Shown here one piece after another: positions 16,683-25,060 of a stretch of DNA of 64,000 bases. Below the pieces are notes generated by a model. That model was not told the DNA's origin. It ran no database searches and saw only the letters and a program-made list of their open reading frames with translations. The position numbers were made by a program, and so were the translations under genes. Every line of letters begins with the position of its first letter. The stretch's first letter is position 1. Source of the DNA: an uncultured Steroidobacter sp. (GTDB taxonomy: Bacteria; Pseudomonadota; Gammaproteobacteria; Steroidobacterales; Steroidobacteraceae); contig CALLKK010000018.1 of NCBI GenBank assembly GCA_938008435.1, positions 1 through 64,000 of the forward strand, in the 5' to 3' direction.

Positions 16683-19208
16683 TCAGAACTTGAAGCGGGC
16701 CGTGATACCGAAGGTACGCGGCGCACCCAGGAACGCGTTGACCGTGTTCGTGGGGAGCGGCAAATCGGCCGACGAGCCCTGCAGCGTCGCATCGTACGCC
16801 ACCTGGAAGTACTCCTCGTCGGTGAGATTCTGCGCCCACAGCTCGACCGTCCAGGACTCGTTCGCGGCACCGAGCCCGATGCGCGCGTTGACGAGAGTCA
16901 TGGCGTCCTGCTGCTTGCGTGGATCCAAGTTCGAGCCGGTGTTGTACTCCGAGGTGTACTTCGCGCCGATGTTGCCGCGGAAGACGAGCGCGTTGCCGAT
17001 CGGCTGCTCGTAGGTGGCAGCCAGGCTTCCCGACCACTTGGGCGCGAACGACAACCGATCGTCCTTGCGCTCCGGGCGGAAGAACGCGATGGCATCGCCG
17101 AACTCCTCGATCTTCGTATCCGCGTACGTCACGCCGCCCTGCAGGCTCAGTTGCCGCAGCGGCGTGTTCCACAGGAAGTCGAGATCGACGCCCTTCGAGA
17201 CGACTTTCGGCAGCGAGGTGACCACGAACGAGATGCCCGTGAAGGTGTTCAGCTGGAAGTTCTCGTACTCCTGATAGAACACCGCGCCGTTCACCAGCAG
17301 CGTGTTGCCGAGCCAGTCGGTCTTCAAGCCGAGCTCGTAGGAATCGACCAGCTCCTTGTCGAAGCTCGTGTCGATATCGGCGGCGATCGGACCGGCCGGA
17401 TCGAGCGGGTTGTTGGAGACGTTGTTGTTCGTGCGCTCGCGGTCGAGATTGAAGCCGCTCGCCTTGTAGCCGCGCGCGTACGAGACGTAGCTCATCACGT
17501 CATCCGTGAAGCGATACGCCAGCTTGATCGTGCCGCTCCACTCGTTTTCGTCGATCGTCTGGCTCGTCGCCAGATTGTTGAAGAGCGGATCGGCATAGGT
17601 CGCGCAGCCGATGCCGTACACGGAGCGCAGGCCGGCCGCGACCGCGGCGGCTTGCTGGTCGGGCGGCAAGCTGGCGAAGCGTGCCTGCAGCAGGCCGCTC
17701 ACCGTCGCAAGGTTGGCGCGCAGGAACGTGCAGCCGAAGCCGGGAGCCACGCCGGGCGCGCTGCTGTTGAAGTAGAACGAATCCAGATCCTTCGATTCGT
17801 CGGTGTAACGCAGGCCGAGCGTCATCTCGAACGCATCGGTGAAGCGGATGCTGTTGTTGGTGAAGAGCGCCCAGCTCTTGGAGTTCTGCTTGAACCGATC
17901 GGTCTGTCCTGTGCCGGGGGCGTAGGTGGCCAGGATCGGTGCCAGTTGCGGGGGCGCCTGCAGCAGCCCACCGAAGTAATCGGCGAATTGCGTGCCGTAG
18001 GTCAGCGCGTTGTTCGACTTGAGCTCTTCGTCGGCGTAGAACGCGCCCACCAGCCAGCTCAAACGCTCGCTCTCGCCGGCAAGGCGGATCTCCTCGCTGA
18101 ACTGCGTGAATTCGTTGGAATAACTGCCGTCAGGCGCACGATAGAGGATGTCGACCGTCGTGAAATCGGAGTCCTGACCGTTGACCGTTTCCCAGTTGCG
18201 CCAAGCCGTGACCGAGGTGAGCGTGGCGCCGCCGAGCGCATCGAGATCCCAATTGACCTCGAGCGATACGCCTTGATCCTCGATCTGCTGCTCGGTCGAG
18301 CGGTTCGCGTAGGCGCGGCGCGCGAACGGGTCGGCCGGATCGGCGAACGACCCCGGCTGCAGTGCATTCAAGACCTGGAGCACGGCCGGATTGGGGCTCA
18401 GCACGACGTGAGTGCCGAGACAGCAGTTCTCGTCGCGGTCCGTGTAGTCGACGACGAGCCGCAGGTCGAGGTTGTCCGTCGGCTCGAACAGCAGCTGACC
18501 GCGCACGGTGTAGAAGCTGCGGTCGAAGTCTTCCTTCTGCGTGCGCGGTCCTGGTCCGGTCACCACGTCGAGAAAGCCGTCGCGCTCGCGCGCGGCCACG
18601 TAGAGGCGGCCTGCCACCTTGTCCGACAGCGGACCGGTGATCGATGCCGAGCCGCCGAGCTCGCCGTAGTCGCCGGCGGTCAGCTCGACCTGCGAGCCGA
18701 ACTCGAACGAGGGGCGCTTGGTGACGACATTGATCACGCCCGCCGAGGTGTTCTTGCCGAACAGCGTGCCTTGCGGGCCCTTGAGCACCTCGATGCGCTC
18801 GAGCTCGCCGAGATCGCCGAAGCTCACGCCGTTGCGCGGCCGGTAGACGCCGTCGATGACGACGCCGACGGAGGATTCCAGGCCCGGATTGTCGCCGACC
18901 GTGCCGATGCCGCGGATACGCGCGGTCGTGACGGTTTCGCTCGTCGTCGAGGTGACGATGAGGCCCGGCGTCAACAGAGTGAGATCCTTGATGTCCTCGA
19001 CACCGGTGTCTTGCAGGAGCTGTGCGGAGATGGTGGTGACGACGATCGGCACGTCCTGCAGGCTCTGCTCGCGCTTCTGCGCAGTGACGACAATGGTGTC
19101 GAGCGCGCGATCGTCAGCGTCTTCAGTGTCCTGGGCCGCGAGCGGCATGCTCACGGCGCCGAGCGTCGCAAGGATCGCGCTTCGCAACAAGATGCTCTGT
19201 GAACTCAT
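16683..19208 (-). CDS. TonB-dependent outer membrane receptor
   Basis: The product imports a large or scarce ligand across the outer membrane using TonB energy. ATG 19208 follows AGGGGGGC and gives 841 residues; an earlier in-frame ATG adds 33 non-signal residues. A signal peptide ends near PLAAQ, then TIVVTAQKREQSLQDVP forms the TonB box and start of the plug. LERIEVLKGPQGTLFGKNTS is the plug hallmark, and the barrel ends in Phe (ITARFKF). The plug style resembles the large FecA/FpvA-like group common in sphingomonads and Steroidobacter-type bacteria. The ligand cannot be read from sequence; iron-siderophore or an organic compound are both possible. Confidence 0.9.
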   Translation of the reverse strand: MSSQSILLRSAILATLGAVSMPLAAQDTEDADDRALDTIVVTAQKREQSLQDVPIVVTTISAQLLQDTGVEDIKDLTLLTPGLIVTSTTSETVTTARIRGIGTVGDNPGLESSVGVVIDGVYRPRNGVSFGDLGELERIEVLKGPQGTLFGKNTSAGVINVVTKRPSFEFGSQVELTAGDYGELGGSASITGPLSDKVAGRLYVAARERDGFLDVVTGPGPRTQKEDFDRSFYTVRGQLLFEPTDNLDLRLVVDYTDRDENCCLGTHVVLSPNPAVLQVLNALQPGSFADPADPFARRAYANRSTEQQIEDQGVSLEVNWDLDALGGATLTSVTAWRNWETVNGQDSDFTTVDILYRAPDGSYSNEFTQFSEEIRLAGESERLSWLVGAFYADEELKSNNALTYGTQFADYFGGLLQAPPQLAPILATYAPGTGQTDRFKQNSKSWALFTNNSIRFTDAFEMTLGLRYTDESKDLDSFYFNSSAPGVAPGFGCTFLRANLATVSGLLQARFASLPPDQQAAAVAAGLRSVYGIGCATYADPLFNNLATSQTIDENEWSGTIKLAYRFTDDVMSYVSYARGYKASGFNLDRERTNNNVSNNPLDPAGPIAADIDTSFDKELVDSYELGLKTDWLGNTLLVNGAVFYQEYENFQLNTFTGISFVVTSLPKVVSKGVDLDFLWNTPLRQLSLQGGVTYADTKIEEFGDAIAFFRPERKDDRLSFAPKWSGSLAATYEQPIGNALVFRGNIGAKYTSEYNTGSNLDPRKQQDAMTLVNARIGLGAANESWTVELWAQNLTDEEYFQVAYDATLQGSSADLPLPTNTVNAFLGAPRTFGITARFKF

Positions 19209-19524
19209 GAGCCCCCCTACATGGATCGTTCGTATTCGGGTTCTAGAGTGGAGTAGTGCTATGTGCCCATCCGTCCTGGCTGGATCGATCCCGCGCGGCG
19301 GAATCATCTACACTTAGCGTTGCGCGAAGGGTACGGTTTTCACCTCCGCTGGCGGCAGATTTTGACCTAGGCGCAACGTGTTCCTCCATAGCGGGAAACG
19401 ACGATTCAGATACTGTATGCAACGCAGTTGTTCCGTATCTGAGGAGCGCTTCGGCGTAGCCCCCAATGACGCCGTAGGTAGAACCCTGCTCCCGCTTGTC
19501 TAGCTCAGGTAAGGTGGACGCAAG
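19209..19524. other. Divergent intergenic region, TonB receptor / sthA
   Basis: This 316-bp gap must hold promoters for both genes. A perfect 7-bp inverted arm pair, CAGATAC (19407-19413) and GTATCTG (19435-19441), brackets TGTATGCAACGCAG and could be an operator. No strong sigma-70 pair was found. Confidence 0.4.
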
Positions 19525-20913
19525 ATGAAGGAATTCGATGTGCTGGTGATCGGCAGCGGGCCGGCGGGCGAGGGTGCTGCCATGATGGCGGCGAAGAATC
19601 ATCTGAGCGTCGCCGTCATCGAGCGCTACTTCGAAGTAGGCGGCGGGTGTACACACTGGGGCACGATTCCGAGCAAGGCGCTGCGCCACGCGGTGAGGAT
19701 TCTGCACGACCTGCGCCGCAATCCTCTGTTGCGCGAGTTTCGCGACGCCACCAAACTGAGCTATCCGGAGCTGCTCGCCTCCGCGAGCAAAGTCGTCGAG
19801 ACGCAGACTGCGATTCGGCGGCGCTTCTACGAGCGCAATCGCGTGCCGATCTTCGGGGGCGAGGCACGCTTCGTCGACGAGCATACGCTCGAAGTGCAAT
19901 CGAGCTCGGGTGAGACAGAGCGCTTGCGCGGCAAGTACATCGTAATTGCGGCAGGTTCGCGTCCGTATCATCCGCCGGAGCTCGACTTCACGCATCCGCG
20001 CGTGCGCGACAGCGACTCGATTCTGCGCTACCCCGAGCATCCGTTCTCGGTCACCATCTACGGCGCCGGTGTGATCGGCTGCGAGTACGCCTCGATCTTC
20101 GTGAACCTGGGCGCCAAGGTCACGCTCGTCAACACGCAGGACCGGCTGCTGTCGTTCCTGGACGATGAGATCACCGAGGCGCTCTCGTATCACCTGCGCG
20201 AGCAAGGCTGCGTGATCCGCCACAACGAGCAGTTCCAGGCGCTCGAAGCGCGCGAACGCGACGTCGTGCTGCATCTTGCCTCCGGGCGCAAGATCAAGTC
20301 CGACGTGCTGCTCTGGGCGAACGGGCGCACGGGCAATTCCGACCGACTCAATCTGCAGGCCGTGGGCCTCGAGAGCAATTCGCGCGGTCAGATTGCCGTC
20401 AACGGTCACTATCAGACGGCCGTGCCTCACATCTATGCCGTCGGCGACATTATGGGTCCGCCCGCGCTGGCCAGTGCCGCGTACGTGCAGGGCTCCTATG
20501 CCGTCCAGCACATCCTCGATCCGAACATCGAGCCGCATCATCAGGACATGATCCCGAGCGGCATCTATACGATTCCCGAGATCTCCTCGATCGGACGGAC
20601 CGAGCGCGAGCTGCAGGAAGCCAAAGTGCCGTACGAGGTCGGCCACTGCGCTTTCAAGAATCTGGCGCGGGCGCAGATGATCGACGAGCGCGTCGGCATG
20701 CTGAAGGTCATCTTCCATGCCGAGACGATGGAGGTCCTCGGCGTGCACTGCTTCGGCGAAAACGCATCGGAGATCGTCCACATCGGGCAAACCGTGATGG
20801 CGAGCCGCGATCTGAACGACATACGCTATTTCACGCGCACGACGTTTAACTATCCGACCATGGCCGAGGCCTATCGGGTAGCGGCGTACAACGGGATCAA
20901 CAGACTGACGTGA
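19525..20913 (+). CDS. sthA: Soluble pyridine nucleotide transhydrogenase
   Basis: SthA is a cytoplasmic flavoprotein that transfers reducing equivalents between NADPH and NAD+. The 462-residue product has the FAD-binding GSGPAG near residue 11, the NAD-binding GAGVIGCEYAS in the middle and the C-terminal dimerisation domain. The segment GGGCTHWGTIPSKALR replaces the redox-active CxxxxC of lipoamide dehydrogenase and is diagnostic for SthA. Confidence 0.95.
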   Translation: MKEFDVLVIGSGPAGEGAAMMAAKNHLSVAVIERYFEVGGGCTHWGTIPSKALRHAVRILHDLRRNPLLREFRDATKLSYPELLASASKVVETQTAIRRRFYERNRVPIFGGEARFVDEHTLEVQSSSGETERLRGKYIVIAAGSRPYHPPELDFTHPRVRDSDSILRYPEHPFSVTIYGAGVIGCEYASIFVNLGAKVTLVNTQDRLLSFLDDEITEALSYHLREQGCVIRHNEQFQALEARERDVVLHLASGRKIKSDVLLWANGRTGNSDRLNLQAVGLESNSRGQIAVNGHYQTAVPHIYAVGDIMGPPALASAAYVQGSYAVQHILDPNIEPHHQDMIPSGIYTIPEISSIGRTERELQEAKVPYEVGHCAFKNLARAQMIDERVGMLKVIFHAETMEVLGVHCFGENASEIVHIGQTVMASRDLNDIRYFTRTTFNYPTMAEAYRVAAYNGINRLT

Positions 20914-20998
20914 AACGCGGTAGGCTTGGGCTGTAGGCGCCAGAGGTGGTACACACCCGCGGCCTGCAATCCATTCAAGTGGCTCGAGGGAGGCCTAA

Positions 20999-21406
20999 AT
21001 GAGTGTCATCAAAGAATTCCGGGAATTTGCCGTCAAAGGCAATGTCGTCGACATGGCCGTAGGCATCATCATCGGTGCTGCATTCGGCAAGATCGTCAGC
21101 TCGCTCGTGGACGACGTCATCACCCCGCCGCTCGGCTATCTGATCGGGGGCGTCGACTTCAGCGATCTCGCCTGGACGCTGCCGGCTCTGCAGGATGGCA
21201 AGGATCCGGTGACGATCAACTATGGCGCCTTCCTGCAGACCACCTTCGATTTCATCATCATCGCCTTCGCGATCTTCCTCCTGGTGAAGGGGATCAATCG
21301 CCTGAAGCGCAAGCAAGAAGAGGCGCCTGCTGCGCCGGCCGCGCCGCCGCGTCAGGAGGTGCTGCTCGAAGAGATTCGCGACCTGCTGAAGAAGCAGTCC
21401 TCGTGA
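20999..21406 (+). CDS. mscL: Large-conductance mechanosensitive channel
   Basis: MscL opens on membrane tension and releases solutes on hypo-osmotic shock. The 135-residue product begins with the amphipathic helix MSVIKEFREFAVKGNVVD, then TM1 (VGIIIGAAFGKIVSSLV), a periplasmic loop, TM2 (FDFIIIAFAIFLLVKGIN) and a cytoplasmic helix EEIRDLLKKQ. The gap to sthA includes GGTAGGCTTGGGCTGTAGG, a word of the intergenic repeat family. GAGGGAGG precedes the ATG. Confidence 0.96.
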   Translation: MSVIKEFREFAVKGNVVDMAVGIIIGAAFGKIVSSLVDDVITPPLGYLIGGVDFSDLAWTLPALQDGKDPVTINYGAFLQTTFDFIIIAFAIFLLVKGINRLKRKQEEAPAAPAAPPRQEVLLEEIRDLLKKQSS

Positions 21407-21495
21407 TCTGACTTGACTTGGGTTCGCGGCCCTCTGGCGCCGCGAACCTGCGGACGGCAGCTCGTGCGCCGTCCGCGCATTGTCTTCGCCGGCGT

Positions 21496-22809
21496 TCACA
21501 CGAGCGCGAACGCATCCCGCGTGAGATTCTCAGGTTCGCTCTCCGTGCACGCCACGTTGTCCTCGATACGAATCCCGCCGTACGGCCTGAACGCTTCCAC
21601 GCGCGCCCATTCGATGTGCTGTGCATAGGGCGCGGTGCGCGCCTGTGCGAGCAGCAGGTCGATGAAATACACGCCCGGCTCGATCGTGACGACGAAGCCC
21701 GGCTCCAGCTTTCGGGTAAGACGCAGGAACGGATGACCGTCGGGCGGCATCCGCACCGCCCCGTCGGGGCTCGCCATGCGGCCGCCGACATCGTGCACTT
21801 GCAGACCGAGCAGATGCCCCACGCCGTGCGGAAAGAACACGCTCGTCAGTCCGCATGCGAGCGCGTCCTCGCCGCGTAGCTTGATGAAGCGCGCCTCGTA
21901 GAGCGCATCGCCGATCAGCCGATGAGCATTGAGATGGATGTCGACGTAGTCGACTCCGGCGCGCACTTGATCGCACAGGCGCTGCTGCACGCCGTGCATG
22001 GCTTGGATGAGGGCGGCGAACTCATCGTCGGCGTAGGAGTAAGTCCGCGTGACATCGCTCGCGTAACCGTTGAATTGCGCGCCCGCGTCGATGAGAAAGG
22101 AAAATCGTTCGGTCGGTCGCGCGCGTTCTTGGTGTTGGTAATGCAGGACGGCCGCATTCGCATTCAGTGCGACGATGCTGCCGTATGGCAACTCGCGTTC
22201 GAGCTGTCCGCTGGCGCTCAGATAGGCCTGATGAATCTCGTATTCGGATGCGCCGGCGCGAAAAGCAGTTTGCGCTGCGCGATGTCCCGCCGCGGCACGA
22301 TGGGAAGCGCGCCGCATGCATTCGATCTCGTAGGGAGTCTTGCGGGCACGCTCGAAGTGCAACCGGTCGAGGAGGGCTTGCGGATTGACGGCCGCGAAGC
22401 CCCAATCGTCGAATTCCGCACGGGGCTCGCCGATGCAGGCGCAGCGGGGCAGTCCAGCGAGCAGCGCCCGCGCCTCGTTTGGCGCGCGAATCACCCGAAT
22501 CTCGAAGTGTCGCGTCCAATAATCGTCGGGAATCGCGGGCGGCTTGTGCCAGTAGTCGAGCGGCTGCAGCAGGATGAGCCGCAAGCGTTCTCCGGGACGG
22601 TACACGATCCAGCAATCGATCGGGTCGGCGAGCGGCGCCCACAGCGCGAAGTGCGGATTGGTCTTGAACGGATAGGCGACGTCGTCGAGAAACTGCATTC
22701 GCTCGCCGCCCGCGTAGATCGCAAGCGATTCGAAGCCGCAATGCTCGAGCGCTGCGTCGGTGCGAGATCGCTGAGTCGCCAAATGATCGCTGTACAAGCT
22801 ATCGAGCAT
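21496..22809 (-). CDS. pepQ: M24 metallopeptidase, Xaa-Pro dipeptidase (PepQ-like)
   Basis: Enzymes of this family cleave Xaa-Pro dipeptides with two metal ions. The 437-residue product has an N-terminal creatinase-like domain and the C-terminal pita-bread fold. Metal ligands are seen in LIDAGAQFNGYASDVTRTYS (two Asp), FFPHGVGHLLGLQVHD (His), TIEPGVYF (Glu) and GIRIEDN (Glu). Length and the long insert before HGVGH fit PepQ of gammaproteobacteria. It is 137 bp downstream of the lipoprotein hydratase gene on the same strand. Confidence 0.9.
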   Translation of the reverse strand: MLDSLYSDHLATQRSRTDAALEHCGFESLAIYAGGERMQFLDDVAYPFKTNPHFALWAPLADPIDCWIVYRPGERLRLILLQPLDYWHKPPAIPDDYWTRHFEIRVIRAPNEARALLAGLPRCACIGEPRAEFDDWGFAAVNPQALLDRLHFERARKTPYEIECMRRASHRAAAGHRAAQTAFRAGASEYEIHQAYLSASGQLERELPYGSIVALNANAAVLHYQHQERARPTERFSFLIDAGAQFNGYASDVTRTYSYADDEFAALIQAMHGVQQRLCDQVRAGVDYVDIHLNAHRLIGDALYEARFIKLRGEDALACGLTSVFFPHGVGHLLGLQVHDVGGRMASPDGAVRMPPDGHPFLRLTRKLEPGFVVTIEPGVYFIDLLLAQARTAPYAQHIEWARVEAFRPYGGIRIEDNVACTESEPENLTRDAFALV

Positions 22810-22946
22810 GGCTACGCATCCGTCGGTGATGTATTGAGCCGGGGCGACCGTGTCATGCAGGGCGAGAGTGCGCGGTCGGCAGCGATAAGCTGCCCGAAAC
22901 CGTCGCGCTTGTCAGTCCGTGTTCGCGGCAGCCTCGCGCGAGCGGA

Positions 22947-23780
22947 TCAACGGATGGGTGGCAATTCGATACGGCCCCACGAGCCGAAGTCGGCGACGCA
23001 GCGTCCTTGCGGCGCCGGCACCATCTTGCCGAGCGCGCCCGTCAGCAAGATTTGGCCTGGCTCGATGGTCCATCCCACATCGATCATCTTGTTCACGAGC
23101 CACAACGCCGCCGCCCATTGATCGCCCAGCGCGTCGCGCCCGGTGCCGCGGCTGAGCTCGCGCCCGTTGCAGATGAGCGTCACGCTGGCTGCGTTCGGAT
23201 CGCGCTCGGCGAGCGGCATGAAAGTGCCGACGATGAAGTACGCCGCGGCGACGTTTGTCGCGACGATGTCGAGCATCGTGATCGCTTCGGGGGCTTGGTA
23301 ATCGAGATTCGGTAGCTCGATCGCCGGCGCGACGGCGTCGACATGCGTGCGGAGCGAAGCGATCGAGTTCAGGCGCTGCCGAATCGGTGCGCCGACGCGC
23401 AGCGCCACTTCCGTTTCGATGTGCAGTCCGCGCAGCTCCTCGAGCTGCAGTACGGAAGGCATCGTATCGGGCTCGCGAATGAGCACGCCCGCAATCGGCT
23501 CGTGCGCGTCGAAACGCGCCTGCGACGCAGCCGAAGTCAGTCCCGCCTTGAAGCCGGCTGGCGCGGAGGCGCGCAACACGCGCTGTACGGTGCGTCGCTG
23601 CACGCGATAGGCATCCTCAGTTGTCAATGTTTCGTCAATGCGATGCGCGTGCGGCAACGATTCGTGTCGTTGCCAGGCGGCGACGATCGCATCTTCGAGC
23701 GCTCTGTGCGTGCTGCAGCCGAGCAGCAGAAATGCCGAGAAAAATAGGGCCAACGCGTTGCGCGGCAACCGGTCGCTCAT
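22947..23780 (-). CDS. Lipoprotein of the 2-keto-4-pentenoate hydratase (MhpD-like) family
   Basis: The 277-residue product has a lipoprotein signal with lipobox LLLGC (Cys22). The rest is the hydratase/decarboxylase fold. GFKAGLTSAASQARF (Lys78), HIETEVALRV (Glu122, Glu124) and APAIELPNLDY (Glu155) match the conserved lysine and metal-binding Glu positions of MhpD-type enzymes. Family members normally act in the cytoplasm on aromatic meta-cleavage products. An acylated, exported form implies a periplasmic substrate or a new role. Function is unknown; no aromatic-degradation genes lie nearby. Confidence 0.75.
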   Translation of the reverse strand: MSDRLPRNALALFFSAFLLLGCSTHRALEDAIVAAWQRHESLPHAHRIDETLTTEDAYRVQRRTVQRVLRASAPAGFKAGLTSAASQARFDAHEPIAGVLIREPDTMPSVLQLEELRGLHIETEVALRVGAPIRQRLNSIASLRTHVDAVAPAIELPNLDYQAPEAITMLDIVATNVAAAYFIVGTFMPLAERDPNAASVTLICNGRELSRGTGRDALGDQWAAALWLVNKMIDVGWTIEPGQILLTGALGKMVPAPQGRCVADFGSWGRIELPPIR

Positions 23781-23824
23781 AGATGTAAATAAAATGTCAG
23801 TAACGCCTGCGATGTCGCGAGTTG

Positions 23825-23853
23825 TTCAAATCAAGAGCTAAACAAACTAGAAT
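23825..23853 (+). promoter_or_regulatory. Promoter of the small lipoprotein gene
   Basis: TTCAAA (23825-23830) and TAGAAT (23848-23853) are 17 bp apart in an AT-rich segment between divergent genes, about 80 bp before the ATG at 23936. Confidence 0.5.
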
Positions 23854-23935
23854 CCCCGCGGTCAAAGCGAGGGATCGATCCTTCGCTGCGAAGTTGCCAA
23901 CATCGTTTCAACTCTCGCCACGGGTGGATAATCAA

Positions 23936-24187
23936 ATGAACACGAAGATGCTCCTTGCTGCTCTGCTTGCGTCGCTGTCGCTGGCTGCCTGCTCGAAGCA
24001 GGAAGCTCAGGATGCCGCCGCCGAAGCAGCTGCCGCTGCGAACGAAGCTGCTGAAGCCGCTGGCGAAGCCGCTGAGGCCCTCGAGGGTGCGGTTGCCGAC
24101 GCCGCCGAGGCTGCTGCCGATGCCGCCGATGCGGCTGCCGAAGCTGCTGGCGAAGCCGCCGAGGCTGCCCAGGAAGCTGTGCAGTAA
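23936..24187 (+). CDS. Small Ala/Glu-repeat lipoprotein
   Basis: The 83-residue product starts MNTKMLLAALLASLSLAACS, a lipoprotein signal with lipobox LAAC. The mature part is almost only Ala, Glu and Asp in units such as AAEAAGEAAEAA, which should form one acidic helix or coiled coil. It has its own promoter and terminator, so it is a single-gene unit likely to be well expressed. It recalls Lpp-like or entericidin-like small lipoproteins in design only; no family is assigned. Longer in-frame starts (23822) lack a signal peptide. Confidence 0.75.
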   Translation: MNTKMLLAALLASLSLAACSKQEAQDAAAEAAAAANEAAEAAGEAAEALEGAVADAAEAAADAADAAAEAAGEAAEAAQEAVQ

Positions 24188-24206
24188 TCGCAGCGTATCC
24201 TTGCGC

Positions 24207-24239
24207 GAAAGGGCGGCCGCAAGGCCGCCCTTTCTTTTT
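24207..24239 (+). terminator. Intrinsic terminator after the small lipoprotein
   Basis: GAAAGGGCGGCC (24207-24218) pairs perfectly with 24223-24234 around a GCAA tetraloop and runs into TTTTT. The following 260 bp to the acetyltransferase hold nothing recognisable. Confidence 0.92.
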
Positions 24240-24499
24240 GTCCGGACGAAATGGCATGGATGCGCCGCGCTCGAGCGCATCATCCCAAGAGACGCTCTGT
24301 CGGATAGTCTGGGCTCCGGTCACGCCGAGATCCTTTGCAGGGATTGCCAACCGCCTTGCAGGCAGCGAAGGTTTCCGTCGCTATCGGATCCTGCCGGCAC
24401 CGCTCGGTCGAACGTTCCAAGAGCGTTGACCCGCATCCCGCAGAAGTGGACCATCGTGGGAAGAGTGCGAAGGAGGCGGCTTGTAGCCGACATCGTGCA

Positions 24500-25009
24500 G
24501 TGCCAGTTCGGATTCGCGACGCCCACAACTCCGCCCAGGATCGTCTCTGGATCCAGCGGCATTATCCGCAATATCTGGACGATCTGACGGCATCCAGCAT
24601 GAACACGGGGCTGTTCCCCGCGTATGCCGAGCGCGAGCCCGAGCTCATGGCGCGTTGGTTCGCCGACGACAGCTCGCACCCGCTCATCATCCTCAAGGAC
24701 GAGCAGCCGGTCGGATTCGCGCTCGTCAGTCGTCCGCCGCGCAATCGGCGCGAGCAGTTCGACTATTGCATGGCCGAGTTCTTCGTCGTCGCAAGCGCCC
24801 GCCGTCGCGGTGTCGGTCGCGATGCCGCGCACCTCATCTTCAATCGCTTCGCGGGAAACTGGCTCATCACCGAGTTCGCCTACAACAAGGCGGCCGTGGC
24901 GTTCTGGCGCGCGATCATTTCCGACTACACCGGCGGACGTTTTCGCGAAACGCTCGCGTACGGCGAGATCAAGCACATGTTCCGCTCGCGCACGGCCGGC
25001 AGAGAGTGA
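24500..25009 (+). CDS. GNAT-family N-acetyltransferase
   Basis: GNAT enzymes move an acetyl group from acetyl-CoA to an amine; the substrate here is unknown. The fold is seen in VGFALVSRPP (strand 4), AEFFVVASARRRGVGRDAA (motif A, CoA loop) and FAYNKAAVAFWRAII (motif B). The start is uncertain. GTG 24500 fits the beginning of the domain (VPVRIRDA) and gives 169 residues, but the best Shine-Dalgarno word, AAGGAGG at 24470-24476, is 23 bp away. It converges on uvrA. Confidence 0.75.
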   Translation: MPVRIRDAHNSAQDRLWIQRHYPQYLDDLTASSMNTGLFPAYAEREPELMARWFADDSSHPLIILKDEQPVGFALVSRPPRNRREQFDYCMAEFFVVASARRRGVGRDAAHLIFNRFAGNWLITEFAYNKAAVAFWRAIISDYTGGRFRETLAYGEIKHMFRSRTAGRE

Positions 25010-25060
25010 CGCCGCGCGAGCGAAGATGGCGCACGCGCTGACGCGCGCCTGGTGAACGGG

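Noticed and set aside
16179..19202. 1,007-codon open frame on the + strand
   Set aside because: It is antisense to the TonB receptor gene and has the Arg/Ala/Val-rich composition expected of a shadow in GC-rich DNA; no domain is visible.
24335..24499. Longer N-terminus of the acetyltransferase from ATG 24335
   Set aside because: The extra 55 residues are low in family character (Arg/Ser/His-rich) and no ribosome-binding site precedes that ATG.
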